NCBI RefSeq assembly: GCF_036345175.1
Contig: NZ_CP107780.1
Coordinates: forward strand, 5,022,001 to 5,086,000
Origin: Streptomyces sp. NBC_00576
Lineage (GTDB): Bacteria; Actinomycetota; Actinomycetes; Streptomycetales; Streptomycetaceae
DNA: 64,000 nucleotides
Direction: 5' to 3'
Below are positions 34,653 through 43,348 of the stretch, piece by piece (within the stretch, counting starts at the first letter, position 1; each line of letters begins with the position of its first letter). A program made the position numbers and the translations under genes. Under the pieces are notes generated by a model, which did no database searches, was not told the origin of the DNA, and saw nothing but the letters and a program-made list of their open reading frames with translations.

Positions 34653-35498
34653 ATGAACCGGCGGCGACACTGGCGAGCGGGCGGGACGGTCGTCATGGCA
34701 GCGGCGACGACGGGTTTCCTGGTCTGCGCCACCGGCTGCACGGCCGACAGCAGAGCCACCACCGAGGACGCGCGCCCGCCCGGCGACACGGTCCGCGTTC
34801 TGCACCGCGCCGCCGCGACACTGGTCGACGCGGGCACGTCCAGAACCACCACGTCCATGGAGATGGCCACCGGCGGCACCCGGGTCACCATCCGGGGCGA
34901 GGGCGTCTACGACTACGGCAAGCAGCTCGGCCGCCTGAGGGTGCTGCTCCCCCAGGACCCGGCGGGCGCCAGCCCGCACCGCCCGATCACCGAACTCCTC
35001 GCACCCGGCGCCCTGTTCATGAAGAACCGGGGTGCGGGCGTCCCCGCCGACAAGTGGGTACGGGTGGACACGGCGACCCTGTCCGACGGCAACCTGGTGA
35101 CGGGCGGGGCCACGGACCCGTTCGCCGCCGCCGAGGTACTGCGCGGGACGCGCGAGGCGACGTACGTCGGCCGGACCCGGGTCGGCGGCACCGAGGTACG
35201 GCACTACCGGGGCACCGCCGACCTCGCCGACGCCGCGAAGAGCGCCTCGCCGGGCAACAGGGGCCCGCTGGAAGCGGCGGCGAAAGGGTTCGCCACGGCC
35301 AGGGTCCCCTTCGACGTCTACCTCGACGACGAGGGCCGTATCCGCAAGCTCCTGCACCGGTTCAGCTTCGTCAACGGGCAGCAGAAGGGCACGGTCGCGG
35401 TCGCCTCGACGACGCTGCTGTACGACTTCGGGGCCCCCGTGCACGTACGGCTGCCGCGGCCGGCGGATATTTACGCGGGCCGGATCGCCGAACAGTGA
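34653..35498 (+). CDS. Putative LppX/LprG-like lipoprotein
   Basis: 281 residues. Basic start, hydrophobic stretch, and A-T-G-C29 as a lipobox with weak -3 residue. The mature part has the beta-rich pattern T-S-M-E-M-A-T-G-G-T-R-V-T-I-R-G-E-G, Y-D-Y and later V-P-F-D-V-Y-L-D-D-E-G-R-I-R-K. This resembles actinobacterial LppX/LprAFG lipoproteins that carry lipids across the envelope. Assignment is by pattern only. Confidence 0.65.
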   Translation: MNRRRHWRAGGTVVMAAATTGFLVCATGCTADSRATTEDARPPGDTVRVLHRAAATLVDAGTSRTTTSMEMATGGTRVTIRGEGVYDYGKQLGRLRVLLPQDPAGASPHRPITELLAPGALFMKNRGAGVPADKWVRVDTATLSDGNLVTGGATDPFAAAEVLRGTREATYVGRTRVGGTEVRHYRGTADLADAAKSASPGNRGPLEAAAKGFATARVPFDVYLDDEGRIRKLLHRFSFVNGQQKGTVAVASTTLLYDFGAPVHVRLPRPADIYAGRIAEQ

Positions 35499-35681
35499 GA
35501 CTGTCGTACGGAAAACGGGGAAGCGGCAGGGGAAGCGGAAAGGCCGGGCACCCGAGCCGCGCGAGCAACCCGGCACACCCCTGCTGCGTCCGCCGTAGCG
35601 GCAAGGACTAGCCCGTCCGTGCCATGCGCGGCGTGTAGACCGCTCCCTACTCTAGGAAGCGGTGACGGCAGAGAAGAGGTG

Positions 35682-35870
35682 ATGCACGTGGCTCCGGTCG
35701 GCGGTACGGCAGTTCAGGACCACGTGGCCCTCGCCGAGATCGAACTGTGCGGCGACCTGATCATCGCGGCCTCGGCGGCCGGCGAGGAGCGGCTCAGCCT
35801 GGAGAGCATCGACGAGGTGCTGAGGGTGGCGGAGGAGCGCGAGGGACGCAAGGTCACGTCGGCTGGCTGA
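35682..35870 (+). CDS. Small conserved-looking hypothetical protein
   Basis: 62 residues, mostly helical and acidic (H-V-A-L-A-E-I-E-L-C-G-D-L-I-I-A-A, then E-S-I-D-E-V-L). ATG 35682 is preceded too closely by AGAGG; GTG 35688 has an ideal 8-base spacing and may be the true start. A TACTCT box (35648-35653) lies upstream. The pattern is familiar from Streptomyces proteomes, but the function is unknown. Confidence 0.62.
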   Translation: MHVAPVGGTAVQDHVALAEIELCGDLIIAASAAGEERLSLESIDEVLRVAEEREGRKVTSAG

Positions 35871-35917
35871 AAACCGACGGACGTAACGGGGTGGGCCAGG
35901 GACTCAGGTACGCGGAC

Positions 35918-36295
35918 TCAGGTACGCAGCAGACGACCGATCGCCTTGGTCGCCTCCTCCACCTTCGCGTCGATCTCGGTACCGCCCTTGAGGGCCGCGT
36001 CCGCGACACAGTGCCGCAGGTGCTCCTCCAGGAGCTGGAGCGCGAAGGACTGGAGAGCCTTGGTGGAGGCGGAGACCTGCGTGAGTATGTCGATGCAGTA
36101 GACGTCCTCGTCGACCATCCGCTGGAGCCCGCGGATCTGCCCCTCGATCCGGCGCAGCCGCTTCAGGTGCTCGTCCTTCTGCTTGTGGTACCCGTGCACA
36201 CCCCGATCGTGATCGGTCACCACATCGCTCACCACATCACTCACCACGTCGGTCGCCACATCGGGCGTCTCCGCGCCGGCCTCGGTGGTCGTCAT
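35918..36295 (-). CDS. csoR: CsoR, copper-sensing repressor
   Basis: 125 residues. The helical CsoR domain (about 38-125) carries the Cu(I) ligands C67, H92 and C96 with the exact 25/4 spacing of mycobacterial CsoR. The N-terminal 35 residues contain D-V-V-S/T repeats not found in all CsoR. ATG 36295 follows GGGAGG. A matching palindrome lies just upstream. It should repress copper-export genes in low copper; none is adjacent, so targets lie elsewhere besides itself. Confidence 0.92.
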   Translation of the reverse strand: MTTTEAGAETPDVATDVVSDVVSDVVTDHDRGVHGYHKQKDEHLKRLRRIEGQIRGLQRMVDEDVYCIDILTQVSASTKALQSFALQLLEEHLRHCVADAALKGGTEIDAKVEEATKAIGRLLRT

Positions 36296-36335
36296 CGCAT
36301 CCTCCCGTTGACAGAACTCAGACACAAAACCGCAG

Positions 36336-36392
36336 ATATACCCCTGCCGGGTATATGGTAACCAACTTTGCTGGGTATAGGGCCGGGTATAG
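36336..36392 (-). promoter_or_regulatory. CsoR operator and promoter region
   Basis: ATATACCC (36336-36343) and GGGTATAT (36349-36356) form a CsoR-type palindrome with a 5-base G/C centre. Two more GGGTATAG half-sites lie at 36373 and 36385, 12 bp apart. The palindrome overlaps the likely -10 of csoR, fitting autorepression. Confidence 0.75.
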
Positions 36393-36509
36393 ACCACTGT
36401 GCAGTCCACTCTGTCCGATGGGCGACACTGGGGGCCGACCCGTTAGCCGTGGCCGGATGTTGCGCCTAGCATCAGCCTGACCGAATCCGAAGGACTCCGA
36501 GGACCTCAC

Positions 36510-37130
36510 GTGCGATTTCGTCTGACCCCCAGGGAGACGAGCTTCTACGACATGTTCGCCGCGTCAGCGGACAACATCGTCACGGGCTCGCGACTCCTCA
36601 TGGAACTGCTCGGGGCGGACGCCTCCGGCCGGGCCGAGATCGCAGAGCGTATGCGCGCCGCGGAACACGCCGGTGACGACGCCACACACGCGATCTTCCA
36701 CCAGCTGAACTCCTCGTTCATCACGCCGTTCGACCGCGAGGACATCTACAACCTCGCCTCCCAACTCGACGACATCATGGACTTCATGGAGGAGGCCGTC
36801 GACCTGGTGGTCCTCTACAACGTGGAGGAGCTGCCCAAGGGCGTCGAGCAGCAGATCGAGGTCCTGGCGCGGGCGGCGGAGCTGACGGCGGAGGCGATGC
36901 CGAACCTCCGCACGATGGAGAACCTCACGGAGTACTGGATCGAGGTGAACCGGCTGGAGAACCAGGCGGACCAGATCCACAGAAAGCTTCTTGCACACCT
37001 GTTCAACGGCAAGTACGACGCGATCGAGGTGCTGAAGCTCAAGCAGATCGTGGACGTGCTGGAGGAGGCGGCCGACGCCTTCGAGCACGTGGCGAACACG
37101 GTGGAGACCATCGCCGTCAAGGAGTCCTGA
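36510..37130 (+). CDS. DUF47 (PhoU-like) Pit accessory protein
   Basis: 206 residues, all-helical, from GTG 36510. Conserved DUF47 features include F-I-T-P-F-D-R-E-D-I-Y near 70-80 and E-N-Q-A-D near 150. It precedes the Pit transporter by 7 bases, the usual pairing. It is thought to control or stabilise Pit-type phosphate uptake. Confidence 0.9.
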   Translation: MRFRLTPRETSFYDMFAASADNIVTGSRLLMELLGADASGRAEIAERMRAAEHAGDDATHAIFHQLNSSFITPFDREDIYNLASQLDDIMDFMEEAVDLVVLYNVEELPKGVEQQIEVLARAAELTAEAMPNLRTMENLTEYWIEVNRLENQADQIHRKLLAHLFNGKYDAIEVLKLKQIVDVLEEAADAFEHVANTVETIAVKES

Positions 37131-37137
37131 CCTCTTC

Positions 37138-38136
37138 ATGGACACCTTCGCACTGATCGTGACCATTGGCGTCGCGCTCGGATTCACATACACGAACGGC
37201 TTCCACGACTCCGCGAACGCGATCGCGACCTCCGTTTCCACACGCGCGCTGACGCCCCGCGCGGCGCTGGCGATGGCCGCGGTGATGAACCTGCTGGGCG
37301 CGTTCCTGGGCAGTGGCGTCGCGAAAACGGTCAGCGAGGGCCTGATCGAGACGCCCGAGGGCTCCTCGGGCATGGCGATCCTGTTCGCGGCGCTGGTCGG
37401 CGCGATCGCCTGGAACCTGGTCACCTGGTACTTCGGCCTCCCCTCGTCCTCCTCGCACGCGCTGTTCGGCGGCATGGTGGGGGCGGCACTGGCGGGCGGT
37501 ACGAAGGTCTACTGGTCCGGCGTCCTGGAGAAGGTCGTCATCCCGATGTTCGTCTCCCCGGTGGTGGGCCTGCTGGCCGGCTACCTGGTGATGACGGCGA
37601 TCATGTGGATCTTCCGCCGCGCCAACCCGCACAAGGCGAAGCGCGGTTTCCGTATAGCCCAGACGGTGTCGGCGGCAGGCATGGCCCTGGGCCACGGCCT
37701 CCAGGACGCCCAGAAGACGATGGGCATCGTGGTGATGGCCCTGGTCATCGCGGACGTCGAGGAATACGGCGACCCGATCCCGGTCTGGGTCAAGATCGCC
37801 TGCGCGGTGATGCTGTCCCTGGGCACGTACGCGGGCGGGTGGCGCATCATGCGCACCCTGGGCCGCAAGATCATCGAGCTGGACCCACCCCAGGGCTTCG
37901 CGGCGGAGACGACGGGCGCGTCGATCATGTTCGCCACGGCGTATCTGTTCAAGGCTCCCGTCTCCACGACCCACGTCATCACCTCCGCGATCATGGGCGT
38001 GGGCGCGACGAAGCGGGTGAAGGCGGTGCGCTGGGGGATAGCCAAGAACATCGTCCTGGGCTGGTTCATCACCATGCCGGCGGCGGCTGTGGTGGCGGCG
38101 GTCGGCTTCTGGATCGTGAAACTGGCCTTCCTGTAG
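37138..38136 (+). CDS. pit: Low-affinity inorganic phosphate transporter (Pit)
   Basis: 332 residues with about ten membrane helices. Both inverted-repeat signatures of the PiT family are present: N-G-F-H-D-S-A-N-A-I-A near 20-30, and G-H-G-L-Q-D-A-Q-K-T near 185-194, with A-P-V-S-T-T-H near 282. Imports phosphate, probably as a metal complex, using proton motive force. Same operon as the DUF47 gene. Confidence 0.92.
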   Translation: MDTFALIVTIGVALGFTYTNGFHDSANAIATSVSTRALTPRAALAMAAVMNLLGAFLGSGVAKTVSEGLIETPEGSSGMAILFAALVGAIAWNLVTWYFGLPSSSSHALFGGMVGAALAGGTKVYWSGVLEKVVIPMFVSPVVGLLAGYLVMTAIMWIFRRANPHKAKRGFRIAQTVSAAGMALGHGLQDAQKTMGIVVMALVIADVEEYGDPIPVWVKIACAVMLSLGTYAGGWRIMRTLGRKIIELDPPQGFAAETTGASIMFATAYLFKAPVSTTHVITSAIMGVGATKRVKAVRWGIAKNIVLGWFITMPAAAVVAAVGFWIVKLAFL

Positions 38137-38209
38137 GCCTTCCCGTTGTTACTGTGCGCTCGATCGACACTCAAGTGTTCGAATCAATGGCCGACTTACA
38201 GGGGGAAGT

Positions 38210-38638
38210 ATGAAGTTCGACCGCAAGAGACTCGTGTACGGCGTCGGCATGGGGGCGGCCGTCACCGCGACCCTGCTCTTCGGGGCGGGACCCGCCGCGG
38301 CCTACGGCGACCTGACCGCCCGCTCCGTGGCATCGGGCAAGTACGCGTACATGGCGGGCACAATAGACTTCTACGCCGAGGGCGACAGGTTCGAGGTGTG
38401 CGACAACTCGAGTGACGGCGCGGGAGTCGCCGGATACTGGAAGATCGGCAGCGGCGGCGACACCACCAAGATCTACAACGGCAACGGCGCGGGCGCCCTC
38501 GAATGCGTGTGGCGGAACAAGAACCCCGCCGAGACCGCCGTCGTCTACATCAAGGTCTGTCTCCAGGACAACGGTAACGTCCTGGACGACACCTGCAGCA
38601 CCTGGCGATCCATACGCGCCAACGGCAGCAACCCCTGA
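38210..38638 (+). CDS. Small secreted hypothetical protein
   Basis: 142 residues with a clear signal peptide (basic start, hydrophobic core to G-A-G-P-A-A-A-Y near 24-31). The mature part contains four cysteines (near 64, 99, 117 and 129) that could form two disulfides, and repeated Gly/Asp/Asn. It lies between pit and pstB with its own terminator. I do not recognise the family. Confidence 0.65.
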   Translation: MKFDRKRLVYGVGMGAAVTATLLFGAGPAAAYGDLTARSVASGKYAYMAGTIDFYAEGDRFEVCDNSSDGAGVAGYWKIGSGGDTTKIYNGNGAGALECVWRNKNPAETAVVYIKVCLQDNGNVLDDTCSTWRSIRANGSNP

Positions 38639-38653
38639 CCGGATCACACGAAC

Positions 38654-38688
38654 GGGCCCGCCCCCGGAGCGAATCCAGGGGCGGGCCC
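38654..38688. terminator. Shared terminator of the secreted-protein gene and pst operon
   Basis: An 11-bp stem (38654-38664 with 38678-38688) between converging genes. Confidence 0.75.
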
Positions 38689-38749
38689 TATTCGACCTCG
38701 CGGTGGCACCGCCATGCAGCACCGCGAGGGGTATGGAGGGGACCTCGAC

Positions 38750-39526
38750 TCAGCCGAAGCGGCCCGAGATGTAGTCCTCCGTCGCCTGGACCGACGGGTT
38801 GGAGAAGATGCGCTCCGTCTCGTCGATCTCGATCAGCTTGCCGGGCTGCCCGACCGCCGCGAGGTTGAAGAACGCCGTACGGTCCGAGACCCGCGCCGCC
38901 TGCTGCATGTTGTGCGTCACGATGACGATCGTGAACCGTTCCTTCAGCTCACCGATCAGGTCCTCGATCGCGAGGGTCGAGATCGGGTCGAGGGCCGAGC
39001 AGGGCTCGTCCATCAGCAGCACCTTGGGCTCGACCGCGATCGCCCGCGCGATGCACAGTCGCTGCTGCTGCCCGCCCGACAGACCCGAACCGGGCTTGTT
39101 CAGGCGGTCCTTGACCTCGTTCCAGAGGTTCGCGCCCTTCAGCGACTTCTCCACGACGTCGCTCAGCTCGGACTTCTTGTACGAGCCGTTCAGCCGCAGC
39201 CCCGCCGCCACGTTGTCGTAGACCGACATCGTCGGGAAGGGGTTCGGCCGCTGGAAGACCATGCCGACCTCACGCCGTACCGCCACCGGGTCGACCCCCG
39301 TGCCGTACAGGTTCTCGTCGTCGAGCATGACCTTGCCGTCGACGCGCCCGCCGGGCGTGACCTCGTGCATGCGGTTCAGGGTGCGCAGGAAGGTGGACTT
39401 GCCGCAGCCGGAGGGGCCGATGAAGGCCGTCACCGAGCGCGGCTCGACCGTCATCGAGATGTCCTCGATCGCGCGGAAGGAGCCGTAGTAGGCGCTGAGG
39501 CCGCTTACGTCGATTCGCTTGGCCAT
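38750..39526 (-). CDS. pstB: Phosphate ABC transporter ATPase
   Basis: 258 residues with Walker A G-P-S-G-C-G-K-S (37-44), the PstB-specific R-P-N-P-F-P near 94, signature L-S-G-G-Q-Q-Q-R and Walker B L-L-M-D-E-P-C-S-A-L-D. ATG 39526 gives the conserved M-A-K-R-I-D start; a GTG nine bases earlier is in frame. Last gene of pstSCAB, energising high-affinity phosphate uptake. Confidence 0.95.
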   Translation of the reverse strand: MAKRIDVSGLSAYYGSFRAIEDISMTVEPRSVTAFIGPSGCGKSTFLRTLNRMHEVTPGGRVDGKVMLDDENLYGTGVDPVAVRREVGMVFQRPNPFPTMSVYDNVAAGLRLNGSYKKSELSDVVEKSLKGANLWNEVKDRLNKPGSGLSGGQQQRLCIARAIAVEPKVLLMDEPCSALDPISTLAIEDLIGELKERFTIVIVTHNMQQAARVSDRTAFFNLAAVGQPGKLIEIDETERIFSNPSVQATEDYISGRFG

Positions 39527-39597
39527 GGATATCACTGCTTCTTTCGAGGGGTCAGCCGGCCGCCAGGCCGGCTACAGGTCGCTGTCGTACGGCCGCG

Positions 39598-40656
39598 TCA
39601 GCGACCTGTCTTCGGGGCCTTCCAGCGGGCGATACCGCGAGCTCCGAGGTTGAGGATCATCACGAAGGCGATCAGCGTGAGCGACGCCGCCCAGGCACGG
39701 TCGTACGCCGCCTCCGCACCACCACTGTTCGCGTACTGCTGGTAGATGTACAGCGGTAGCGAGGCCTGCGCACCCTCGAAGGGGTTGTTGTTGATGAAGG
39801 GGTTGCCGAAGACCAGGAGCAGGACCGGTGCCGTCTCGCCCGCGATACGGGCGACCGCCAGCATGATGCCGGTGGTGATACCGCCGATGGCGGTCGGCAG
39901 GACCACCTTCAGGATGGTGCGCCACTTCGGGATGCCGAGCGCGAGAGACGCCTCGCGCAGCTCGTTCGGTACGAGCTTCAGCATCTCCTCCGTCGAACGG
40001 ACGACCACCGGCATCATCAGGATGGCCAGGGCCAGCGAGCCGGCGAAGCCGAACGGCTGCATGTCGAACTGCAGCATGAGGCTCAGGATGAAGAGGCCCG
40101 CGACGATCGACGGGATGCCCGTCATGACGTCCACGAAGAACGTGACCGCCTTGGCCAGCGTGCCGCGCCCGTACTCCACCAGGTAGATCGCGGTGAGTAC
40201 GCCGATCGGCGCGCCCATCGCGGTGGCCAGACCGACCTGCTCCAGGCTGCCGATGATGGCGTGGTAGATGCCACCGCCCGGCTCGCTGTCGGCGACGACA
40301 CCCATCGAGTGGGTCAGGAAGAAGACGTCGAGGACCTTCACACCGCGTGAGACGGTCGTCCACAGCAGGGAGATCAGCGGCACCAGGGCGAGCAGGAACG
40401 CGACCCAGACCAGCGAGGTGGCGATGCGGTCCTTGGCCTGACGCTTGCCCTCGACGCTCGTGGCGATGACGTACGTACCGACGACGAAGAGGATCGCGGC
40501 GATCAGGCCCCACTGGATGCTGCTGTCCAGGCCGGCGGCGAAGCTGATGCCGATCCCGAGCGCGACGGAAGCGCCGGCCAGCGCCCAGGGGAACCACTTG
40601 GGGAGCCTGGCGCCCTGCAGGGTGCTGGGGCGCTTCTCGGCTACGACGGTGCTCAT
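39598..40656 (-). CDS. pstA: Phosphate ABC transporter permease PstA
   Basis: 352 residues, about seven to eight membrane helices. The binding-protein-dependent transport EAA-like loop (E-A-S-L-A-L-G-I-P-K-W) lies near 240. Compared with enteric PstA it has an N-terminal extension with extra helices (about 20-75). ATG 40656 overlaps the pstC stop by 4 bases. Confidence 0.93.
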   Translation of the reverse strand: MSTVVAEKRPSTLQGARLPKWFPWALAGASVALGIGISFAAGLDSSIQWGLIAAILFVVGTYVIATSVEGKRQAKDRIATSLVWVAFLLALVPLISLLWTTVSRGVKVLDVFFLTHSMGVVADSEPGGGIYHAIIGSLEQVGLATAMGAPIGVLTAIYLVEYGRGTLAKAVTFFVDVMTGIPSIVAGLFILSLMLQFDMQPFGFAGSLALAILMMPVVVRSTEEMLKLVPNELREASLALGIPKWRTILKVVLPTAIGGITTGIMLAVARIAGETAPVLLLVFGNPFINNNPFEGAQASLPLYIYQQYANSGGAEAAYDRAWAASLTLIAFVMILNLGARGIARWKAPKTGR

Positions 40657-41660
40657 GCGTTGGCCCCCGAGTACTCGGCGCGGCGGGCGATGATCGCGCG
40701 GGCCGCACCGTTGACCACCAGAGTGATGACGAACAGGACCAGACCGGAGGCGATGAGCGCGTCACGGCCGTACTCCGACGCCTCACCGAACTTGGCGGCG
40801 ATGTTCTGCGCGAAGGTGCCGCCGCCCGGGTCGAGCAGGCTGGTCTGGATGAGGAAGCTCGGGGAGAGGACGGTGGCGACGGCCATCGTCTCGCCCAGCG
40901 CGCGGCCGAGGCCGAGCATCGACGCGGAGATCACACCGGAGCGGCCGAAGGGCAGCACCGCCATGCGGATGACCTCCCAGCGCGTGGCACCGAGGGCCAG
41001 CGCAGCCTCCTCGTTCATCCGCGGGGTCTGCCGGAACACCTCACGGCTGACGTTCGTGATGACGGGGAGGATCATGATCGCGAGCAGGATGCCCACGGTC
41101 AGCATCGAGCGGGGCGCGCCCTCTTCCCAGGAGAAGATGCCGGTCCAGCCGAGGTAGTCGTTCAGCCAGCCGAAGAGGCCGTTCATGTTCGGCACGAGGA
41201 TCATGGCGCCCCACAGGCCGTACACGATGGACGGTACGGCGGCGAGCAGGTCGATCACGTAAGCGATGGGACCGCTCAGCCTGCGCGGGGCGTAGTGCGT
41301 GAGGAACAGCGCGATGGCGACGGCGACCGGAACCGCGATGGCCATGGCGATGACCGAGGAGACCACCGTGCCGAAGGCCAGGACCGCGATGCCGAACACC
41401 GGCGGGTTGAGGTTCGCGTTCCACTCGAAGGTGGTGAGGAAGTTGCCCTCGTCCTTGCTGATGGCGTTGACCGCGCGATAGGTGAGGAAGATCGCGATCG
41501 CGGCCATGATCGCCAGCAGCAGGATGCCCGAGCCGCGGGAGAGACCGAGGAAGATCCGGTCACCGAGGCGGGTGGCACCACGGGCGGCGCGCTTCTGCTC
41601 GACCGCGGGCGGCTGGGGAGGGTGGGGTGAGGTGTCTGCGTTCTTGGTGGTTATGTCCAT
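40653..41660 (-). CDS. pstC: Phosphate ABC transporter permease PstC
   Basis: 335 residues from ATG 41660 behind GGAG. Six membrane helices and the EAA loop (E-A-A-L-A-L-G-A-T-R-W near 226-236). N-terminal 40 residues are polar. Forms the channel with PstA. Confidence 0.93.
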   Translation of the reverse strand: MDITTKNADTSPHPPQPPAVEQKRAARGATRLGDRIFLGLSRGSGILLLAIMAAIAIFLTYRAVNAISKDEGNFLTTFEWNANLNPPVFGIAVLAFGTVVSSVIAMAIAVPVAVAIALFLTHYAPRRLSGPIAYVIDLLAAVPSIVYGLWGAMILVPNMNGLFGWLNDYLGWTGIFSWEEGAPRSMLTVGILLAIMILPVITNVSREVFRQTPRMNEEAALALGATRWEVIRMAVLPFGRSGVISASMLGLGRALGETMAVATVLSPSFLIQTSLLDPGGGTFAQNIAAKFGEASEYGRDALIASGLVLFVITLVVNGAARAIIARRAEYSGANA

Positions 41661-41770
41661 CGGGTTCTCCGGTCTGCGGGGCCGCACCCGGGGATGCGGC
41701 TCCTGGCGGCGGTGCACCGGACGGTGCGGCCGGGTCCCCCTCGGAGGCGGAACCCGACCGCACGCTCAGA

Positions 41771-42895
41771 TCAGGCCAGGCTCTCGACGGTGGTCCGAAC
41801 CTTGGCGATGATGTCGGCGGGGATCGGCGCGTAGTCGATCCCGCTCAGGATTCCCTGGCCCTCTTCGCTGGTGATGTAGCGGAGGAAGGCCTTCGTGGCG
41901 GGCAGGGTGTCCGCCTTGTTGCCCTTGTCGCAGGCGATCTCGTACGTGACCAGGGTGATCGGGTACGCGCCCTCGGCCTTGGTCTTGTAGTCCAGCTTCA
42001 GCGAGAGGTCGCTGCCGGTGCCGACGACCGTGGCGGCCGCGATGGCCTTGGTGGCGGAGTCGGAGGACGGCTTGACCGGGGCGCTGGCGCCGGTCGCCAC
42101 GGACACCGTGGACAGCTCCTTGGCGTACGACAGCTCCATGTAGCCGATCGCGCCCTCGGTCTGCTTGACCTGCGCCGCGATGCCGCTGGAACCGGAGGCC
42201 GCCTGGCCGCCCTTCGCCTGCCAGGCCTTGCCGCCCTCGTACTTCCAGTTCTCGGGGGTGGTGGCGATCAGGTACTTGGTGAGGTTGTCCGTGGTGCCGG
42301 AGTCCTCGGAGCGGTGGAAGGCCTGGATCTTGGTGCTCGGCAGCTTCGCGGTCGGGTTCAGCGCCTTGATCGCGGCGTCGTCCCACTTGCTGATCTTGCT
42401 GTCGAAGATCTTCGCGAGGGTGGGGGCGTCCAGGACGAGGTTGTCGACACCCGGGAGGTTGTAGGCGAGCGCGATGGCTCCGCCGACCGCCGGGAGGTCG
42501 ATACCCGTACCGCCGGTGCAGACCTGCTTGGAGGCGGTGACATCCTCGGGCTTCAGCGCCGAGTCGGAACCGGCGAAGGCGACCGTGCCCTGCGTGAACG
42601 CGGTGACGCCGGCGCCCGAGCCGCCGCCCTTGTAGTTGATCTGGACGCCGGGGCAGGCGGCAGTGAAGGCCTTGACCCAGGCGTCGATCGCGTTCTTCTG
42701 CGCGGAGGAGCCGTCGGCCAGCAGCTGGCCCTTGGCGTCGTCACACTTGATGGAGCTGTTGGCCGCGGTGGAGGCGCCGCCGGCGGTCTTGTCGGTGCCG
42801 GTGTCGTCGGAGCCGCACGCCGTGAGGGCCAGGGCGCCGGAGACGGCGAGAGCACCGAGGGTGAGGGCCCGCCGGTTCATGCGCTGAAGCTTCAC
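41771..42895 (-). CDS. pstS: Phosphate-binding lipoprotein PstS
   Basis: 374 residues from GTG 42895. A short basic start, hydrophobic signal and lipobox L-T-A-C27 show it is a lipid-anchored extracellular binding protein. Phosphate-ligand motifs include A-D-G-S-S-A-Q near 59-65 and R-S-E-D-S-G-T-T near 195-202. GGAAGG precedes the start by about 12 bases. A PHO-box promoter lies 110-170 bases upstream, so it is induced by PhoP under phosphate starvation. Confidence 0.95.
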   Translation of the reverse strand: MKLQRMNRRALTLGALAVSGALALTACGSDDTGTDKTAGGASTAANSSIKCDDAKGQLLADGSSAQKNAIDAWVKAFTAACPGVQINYKGGGSGAGVTAFTQGTVAFAGSDSALKPEDVTASKQVCTGGTGIDLPAVGGAIALAYNLPGVDNLVLDAPTLAKIFDSKISKWDDAAIKALNPTAKLPSTKIQAFHRSEDSGTTDNLTKYLIATTPENWKYEGGKAWQAKGGQAASGSSGIAAQVKQTEGAIGYMELSYAKELSTVSVATGASAPVKPSSDSATKAIAAATVVGTGSDLSLKLDYKTKAEGAYPITLVTYEIACDKGNKADTLPATKAFLRYITSEEGQGILSGIDYAPIPADIIAKVRTTVESLA

Positions 42896-43008
42896 TGTCG
42901 GGTGTTTCCTTCCAGGAGCCGCCGGCCTGAAATCCGGCGGCGTGCGAGGTCGCGAAGTTTGATGGTGCCGGGGCGCCCAGGAGGGCACACGCAGCACCGG
43001 TAAGGCCG

Positions 43009-43064
43009 AAAGTAGGCAGATCAGGTGAAGCCACCTACGGGCGCAAGTGAACGGGGGGTGAACC
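43009..43064 (-). promoter_or_regulatory. PHO box and promoter of pstSCAB
   Basis: On the minus strand GGTTCACCCCC (43054-43064) and CGTTCACTTGC (43043-43053) are adjacent 11-bp PhoP direct-repeat units. A third match, GCTTCACCTGA (43021-43031), lies one unit further on. The -10 is TACTTT at 43009-43014. The remaining 43065-43348 has no gene; short CCTAG/GAAACC repeats occur near 43298-43330. Confidence 0.85.
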
Positions 43065-43348
43065 CCTGCGGTCGGTGCGGTGAGGTCACGGAACGCTCAC
43101 GGGGAGAACACGTGTGGGTCCCGACCCGGGGATCGGCCCCGGCCGCCCGGTCTCTGCTGTACAAGCCCGGAATACCCCCTTCCCTTTCCGTCCCCTCCGT
43201 TTCCCTTTCCTCCGCAAACGCGGCCGGTGAGGGAACCCACATTCCATGGAACCCGTCTCGTTCGGTGGGAGCCAACCCGGGCTCAAACGGAGGAACCTAG
43301 AAACCTAGGAAACCTCGGAGCCGAGGAACCGTGACACCGAGGAGCACC

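Noticed and set aside
42741..43034. Small minus-strand frames overlapping the pstS signal peptide and promoter
   Set aside because: They cross the PHO-box promoter and the conserved pstS lipobox, which explain the region.
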